Shown in pieces: positions 5,554 through 8,647 of a stretch of 8,647 bases of DNA. The notes under the pieces were generated by a model that had not been told where the DNA came from, did no database searches, and worked only from the letters and a program-made list of their open reading frames with translations. The stretch covers positions 1 to 8,647 of the forward strand of contig JACQCN010000438.1 in NCBI GenBank assembly GCA_016201575.1, read 5' to 3'. The stretch's first letter is position 1. Each line of letters begins with the position of its first letter. The position numbers and the translations under genes were made by a program. The stretch is from Candidatus Rokuibacteriota bacterium (lineage in GTDB: Bacteria > Methylomirabilota > Methylomirabilia > Rokubacteriales > CSP1-6).

Positions 5554-6870
5554 TCAGCACTGGGCGCCGGGGAAGCCCCGGTCGATCCAGTCCAGGCTCT
5601 TCATCCCGTCGGGCGGGTTCACGCACTTCGCCGGGAACATCCGGATCTGGGTGAAGGTGTTGATGCCGAGCCCCGGGTCGGACTTGAGCACCGCGTAGGC
5701 CGCGGGCTCGATCGCCTGGTGGCCGCCGCCGATGGCCATGGCGATGTGCCCGCTGGGCGTGTCGAACTCCAGGTGCTCGAACGCGGCCACCACCTGCTCG
5801 GGGCTCGGCCACCGCCCGGCCGCCTTGATGGCCTTCTCGTAGGCGGCGCGGATCCCCTGCAGCGCCTGCACGTAGTGGTAGGCGCCGTGGGCGATGTAGT
5901 CGTTCTTCGCCAGCCCGAACTTCTGGCGGTACAGGTTGATGAACTCCCTCCGGAGCGGGTTCCGCTCGAGCTCGGGCGAGACGATGGCGTGCGGCCCGCG
6001 CGACCCGATCAGCGTGCCCGGCGCGAGGTCCTTGATGTCGGCGCCGGTGTTGTTCACCACGACCACGCTCTGCTCCAGCAGGCCGCGCGCCCTGGCCTGC
6101 CCGGAGAAGGTCACGAGGTCACCGCCCCAGAAGCTGGTGAACACGACGTCGGGCTTGTTGACCAGGAGCTTGGAGATCTCCGCGGAGTACTCGCCGGCGA
6201 AGATCTTCGGCCACAGGGTGTCGACGACCTCGACGTCGGGCTTGAGCTTCTTGAGGGTCCGGCTGAACACCTCCCAGGAGTCGCGGCCCCACGCGTAGTC
6301 CTGGTTGATGCCGGCCACGGTCCTGACCTGGGGCTTGAGGCCCAGCACGTAGCGGGCGGCCCCGACGCCGTCGATGACCGTGTGCGCGTGGGTCCGGAAG
6401 ACGTTGGGGTGCTTCGCTTCCTCGAAGACGCGGTCGGTCCCGCAGTCGGCGAGGACGGTGAGGACCTTCAGCTCGTCGGCCACGGGGGGCACGGCCAGGC
6501 AGTTGGCGCTGGAAATGTAGCCGATGACGGCGTTGACCTTCTCGTCCAGGGCCAGCCGGCGGAACTCGGTCACCACCTTGTCGGCGGGGCCGGCCTCGTC
6601 GGTGAAGACCGGCACGAGCCTGGCGCCCCCGATGCCGCCCTCCTTGTTGATCTTCTCGATCCACAGCTCGGCCGCGTTCCGCGACGGGATGCCGAAGGGA
6701 CCCGACGCGGGGCCCGACAGGAACGCGACGACGCCCACCTTGAGCTCCCTCGGCGCTCCGGCGACGGGCGCGGCCCAGGCGGTGAGCACGGTGTCCCGGG
6801 CCGCCGCGCCGAGGACGCAGAGGCCGAGAACGGCGATCAGGACGACAACGACTCGAGCACGTGTGTTCAT
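5554..6870 (-). CDS. Periplasmic substrate-binding protein of the HAAT-family ABC importer (LivK-like)
   Basis: 438 residues from the chosen start. An N-terminal signal peptide (MNTRARVVVVLIAVLGLC..., hydrophobic core about 7-22) has likely cleavage after AWA (33) or AGA (39); no lipobox Cys is seen. The mature protein begins ELKVGVVAFLSGPAS, the opening strand and ligand loop of the Peripla_BP_6 type I binding proteins, and continues with typical motifs (RNAAELWIEKINKEGGIGG, INQDYAWGRD, DVVFTSFWGGD). The ligand cannot be read from sequence; this family binds branched-chain amino acids, amides, urea or aromatic and other organic acids. ATG 6870 is chosen over ATG 6909 because GAGGGAGG lies just upstream and the signal peptide then starts at Met1. 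It is first in the operon, followed by the two non-coding elements and livHMGF. Confidence 0.92.
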   Translation of the reverse strand: MNTRARVVVVLIAVLGLCVLGAAARDTVLTAWAAPVAGAPRELKVGVVAFLSGPASGPFGIPSRNAAELWIEKINKEGGIGGARLVPVFTDEAGPADKVVTEFRRLALDEKVNAVIGYISSANCLAVPPVADELKVLTVLADCGTDRVFEEAKHPNVFRTHAHTVIDGVGAARYVLGLKPQVRTVAGINQDYAWGRDSWEVFSRTLKKLKPDVEVVDTLWPKIFAGEYSAEISKLLVNKPDVVFTSFWGGDLVTFSGQARARGLLEQSVVVVNNTGADIKDLAPGTLIGSRGPHAIVSPELERNPLRREFINLYRQKFGLAKNDYIAHGAYHYVQALQGIRAAYEKAIKAAGRWPSPEQVVAAFEHLEFDTPSGHIAMAIGGGHQAIEPAAYAVLKSDPGLGINTFTQIRMFPAKCVNPPDGMKSLDWIDRGFPGAQC

Positions 6871-6874
6871 GACG

Positions 6875-6882
6875 CCTCCCTC
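6875..6882 (-). promoter_or_regulatory. Strong ribosome binding site deciding the binding-protein start
   Basis: GAGGGAGG on the minus strand ends four bases before ATG 6870, and its upstream GAGG has an 8-base spacing. It is purine-rich and stronger than any other site in the Liv operon, consistent with the high level at which binding proteins are usually made. Confidence 0.65.
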
Positions 6883-6923
6883 TTCCGTGAAGCGATGGCC
6901 GGAATGCATGAAAACCCGGCGCC

Positions 6924-6952
6924 AATCTAGCGGCTCGGCCGCGCCCCGTCAA
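6924..6952 (-). promoter_or_regulatory. Candidate sigma70-type promoter of the binding-protein/Liv operon
   Basis: On the minus strand TTGACG (6952-6947) is followed after exactly 17 bases by TAGATT (6929-6924). Both are close to the -35 and -10 consensus and stand out in this GC-rich DNA. Transcription would start near 6917, leaving a leader of about 47 bases with the strong ribosome site. The -35 box overlaps the TGA stop of the fusion-enzyme gene. The spacer holds a small palindrome, GCGGC-TCG-GCCGC at 6930-6942, which could be an operator or chance. Confidence 0.5.
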
Positions 6953-8647
6953 GCGAGGGGCCGGCGCCGGAGCGGCAGCGGCAGCGAGCGGCGCGCGAGG
7001 AAGCGATCGATGCCCGCGCGGCCCTCGTCGGAGGCGACGAGCCGCCCGAACGCCGCGCGCTCGTGGCGGAGGCCGGCCTCGAGCCCCTCGACGAACCCCG
7101 TCTCGACGGCGCCCAGCACCGCGCGCGCCGCCGCCTCGCGCGGGACCGAGCGATGGTGGGCGAGGAGGCGCTGGATCTCCGCGTTCCCCTCGACGTTCGG
7201 GTAGGCCATGGTTCCGCCGTCGGCGAGCGGCGACCAGAGCGCGCCGCGGAACTCGCCGAGCGCGAGCGCGCGCGCGACCGCGAGGGCGCGCGAGAGGGCG
7301 TCGGCCGGCGCGACCTCGTCCACGACGCCGAGGGCGAGCGCCTCGTCGGCCCCGCGCCGCCGCCCGTCCAGGAGCATCGCCAGGGCGTCGGTCAGCAAGG
7401 TGTAGACCTGCCCGCCGCCGGCCAGCGCGCGCCGGACGGCCAGCCGCGGCAGCATCTGGGTGCCGCCGAAGCCAGGCAGCACGTGGAGGTTGATCTCCGG
7501 CTGGCCCAGCTCGGCGCGCGCGCCGGCCACGCGCCACGCGCACGCCATCTGCAGCTCGTTGCCGCCGCCCAGCGCGTAGCCGTCGACCGCGGCGACGAAC
7601 GGCGCGGGGGAGCGGCCGATCCGCCGGAACAGCGCCTGGGCGCGCCCCGCGAACTCCTCCACCTCCTCCGCCCGCGCGAAGGCGCGGAGCTGGCGGATGT
7701 CGGCGCCCGCCACGAACATCGCGCCCGCGCCCGTCAGCACCGCCGCGCGCAGCTCCCGCTCGCGCTCGAGCGCGTCCAGGGCCTTCTCCAGGTCCTCGAG
7801 CACGCCGCGGCCGATCGCGTTCGCGGGCGGCGAGTCGAGCGTCACCAGCGCGACCGTTTCGGGGAAGCCGGGACGCACCGGGTCGACGCGCACGTGGACC
7901 GTCTTGCTCTCGACGAAGCGCGAGCCCCAGGCCTCGTAGACCTGGCGCGCGGCGCGGGCGGCGTCGAGGCCCGGACCGGCGCCGACGCGCACGGCGAGCG
8001 TGCCCGCGTGGCGGTTCTCGGCGATCGCCTGGTTCGCCTCGGCCAGCTTCTCCCACGGGTGGACGGCGGGCGCGTGCACCGGGAGCGCGCCCGCGTCGAT
8101 CAACCGCACCACCGCTTCGGCCTGGTGGGCGTTGGAGAGATGGCTGCCCAGGATGGCGAAGGCCGGGAACAGGATCCGCTTCTGGTGCATCCAGACGTTC
8201 GGGGCGTAGAAGGACAGGCGCTGCCCGGCGGTCGACTCCAGGTAGACGACGCGCCCCGTGAAGGGCCGCACGAGGAAGGCACTGACCCCGAGGCTGTCCT
8301 GACCGGCCCGCTCCACGATCACGTCGGGATAGCCGCGCGGGTTGTCCGGTGTCGCGAGCAGGCGCCCGACGGCCTGCCCGAACGGCTTCAGCGTGTACTC
8401 CTGGTACTCCCGGTAGGCGTCCGGATCGCGGTCGTAGTCCGGCATCGCCGCCGGCCAGCGGAAGCCCGGGCTCCGCGCGAGCGTCTCCAGGCTCACGACG
8501 CCCTGCGCCGGCAGCGCCCCCTGCACGCGCGCGGCCTGGGCGTCGAGCCGGGTGACGGCGACGACGCGCGCGCCCGCCGCCCGCGCCGCCGCGATCGCCT
8601 CCGCGCCGGCCCGGTCCTCCGGCTCCGCCCCGACGCCCAGGTAGACG
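6949..8647 (-). CDS. MDR-type enoyl/crotonyl-CoA reductase fused to enoyl-CoA hydratase, 5'-partial
   Basis: The frame is open to the window edge (first full codon at 8646), so the N-terminus is missing; 565 residues are visible. Residues 1 to about 222 are the end of a medium-chain dehydrogenase/reductase domain. A Rossmann strand-helix-strand (AGARVVAVTR), PDVIVERAGQDSL, NVWMHQKRI and GSHLSNAHQAEA resemble crotonyl-CoA carboxylase/reductase. After a linker, residues from about 248 to the end are a crotonase domain: oxyanion-hole segment FVAGADI, then GGNE (Glu364) and GQPEI (Glu384). These glutamates are 20 residues apart, as in rat mitochondrial hydratase (Glu144/Glu164), so hydratase activity is likely intact. 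A hydratase plus an NADPH-dependent reductase on one chain would interconvert 3-hydroxyacyl-, enoyl- and acyl-CoA. Substrate and any carboxylase ability cannot be read here. It lies upstream of, and in the same direction as, the importer, which has its own candidate promoter. Confidence 0.88.
   Translation of the reverse strand, partial: VYLGVGAEPEDRAGAEAIAAARAAGARVVAVTRLDAQAARVQGALPAQGVVSLETLARSPGFRWPAAMPDYDRDPDAYREYQEYTLKPFGQAVGRLLATPDNPRGYPDVIVERAGQDSLGVSAFLVRPFTGRVVYLESTAGQRLSFYAPNVWMHQKRILFPAFAILGSHLSNAHQAEAVVRLIDAGALPVHAPAVHPWEKLAEANQAIAENRHAGTLAVRVGAGPGLDAARAARQVYEAWGSRFVESKTVHVRVDPVRPGFPETVALVTLDSPPANAIGRGVLEDLEKALDALERERELRAAVLTGAGAMFVAGADIRQLRAFARAEEVEEFAGRAQALFRRIGRSPAPFVAAVDGYALGGGNELQMACAWRVAGARAELGQPEINLHVLPGFGGTQMLPRLAVRRALAGGGQVYTLLTDALAMLLDGRRRGADEALALGVVDEVAPADALSRALAVARALALGEFRGALWSPLADGGTMAYPNVEGNAEIQRLLAHHRSVPREAAARAVLGAVETGFVEGLEAGLRHERAAFGRLVASDEGRAGIDRFLARRSLPLPLRRRPLA

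Noticed and set aside
5449..6930. Long plus-strand open frame (493 codons)
   Set aside because: Antisense to the clearly recognisable periplasmic binding protein; no protein-like motifs.
6930..6942. Terminator of the fusion-enzyme gene
   Set aside because: Only a 5-bp stem with no following T-run; it lies in the spacer of a good promoter, so an operator or chance is likelier.
6119..8056. Long minus-strand open frame (645 codons)
   Set aside because: It crosses two real genes and their intergenic promoter in another frame; Arg/Gly/Pro-rich shadow.

Overview
The window is a very GC-rich bacterial segment. Coding is dense, genes overlap by a few bases, and the codons are strongly GC-ending. 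It reads as a chromosome piece from an environmental bacterium. The set of genes (a branched-chain amino-acid type ABC transporter with its own binding protein, a CoA-thioester enzyme fusion, and a metallo-beta-lactamase/rhodanese gene with split YeeE/YedE proteins) would fit Candidatus Rokubacteria/Methylomirabilota or a GC-rich proteobacterium. That placement is inference; no rRNA, tRNA or marker gene is present to settle it.

Left part (1-1756, plus strand): a small sulfur-handling operon. It opens with the 3' part of a metallo-beta-lactamase-fold/rhodanese gene that appears to have lost its middle. Two half-size YeeE/YedE (Sulf_transp-type) membrane proteins follow, with overlapping or nearly touching ends. 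After them lies a short piece resembling the C-terminus of another protein, without a start, and then a strong 13-bp-stem terminator at 1771-1809. Sulfane-sulfur oxidation or transfer next to thiosulfate/sulfur transport is a known neighbourhood (for example the BigR/Blh-type operons), so the group probably detoxifies or moves reduced sulfur.

Middle part (1817-6870, minus strand): a complete ABC importer of the hydrophobic amino-acid transporter (HAAT/Liv) family, in transcription order substrate-binding protein, LivH, LivM, LivG, LivF. LivH to LivF are tightly packed: a 6-bp gap, then 4-bp and 8-bp overlaps. The binding-protein gene is separated from livH by about 395 bp containing two non-coding elements: a 204-bp element with perfect 17-bp inverted ends (5249-5452), and one copy of a roughly 71-bp double-hairpin repeat (5481-5552). 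A second copy of the repeat lies at 3242-3312, inside the last codons of livM. A good sigma70-type promoter for the binding-protein gene overlaps the stop codon of the gene upstream.

Right part (6949-8647, minus strand): the 3' part of a large fusion enzyme. It has a zinc-type MDR reductase domain resembling crotonyl-CoA carboxylase/reductase, followed by a crotonase-family enoyl-CoA hydratase domain with both catalytic glutamates. It probably handles a short acyl-CoA as a hydratase-reductase pair. Its position upstream of the importer suggests, but does not prove, that the transported compound feeds into acyl-CoA metabolism.

No complete undescribed system is evident. The points most worth a second look are the collapsed MBL-rhodanese gene, the 204-bp inverted-repeat element, the repeat captured by the livM reading frame, and the reductase-hydratase fusion.
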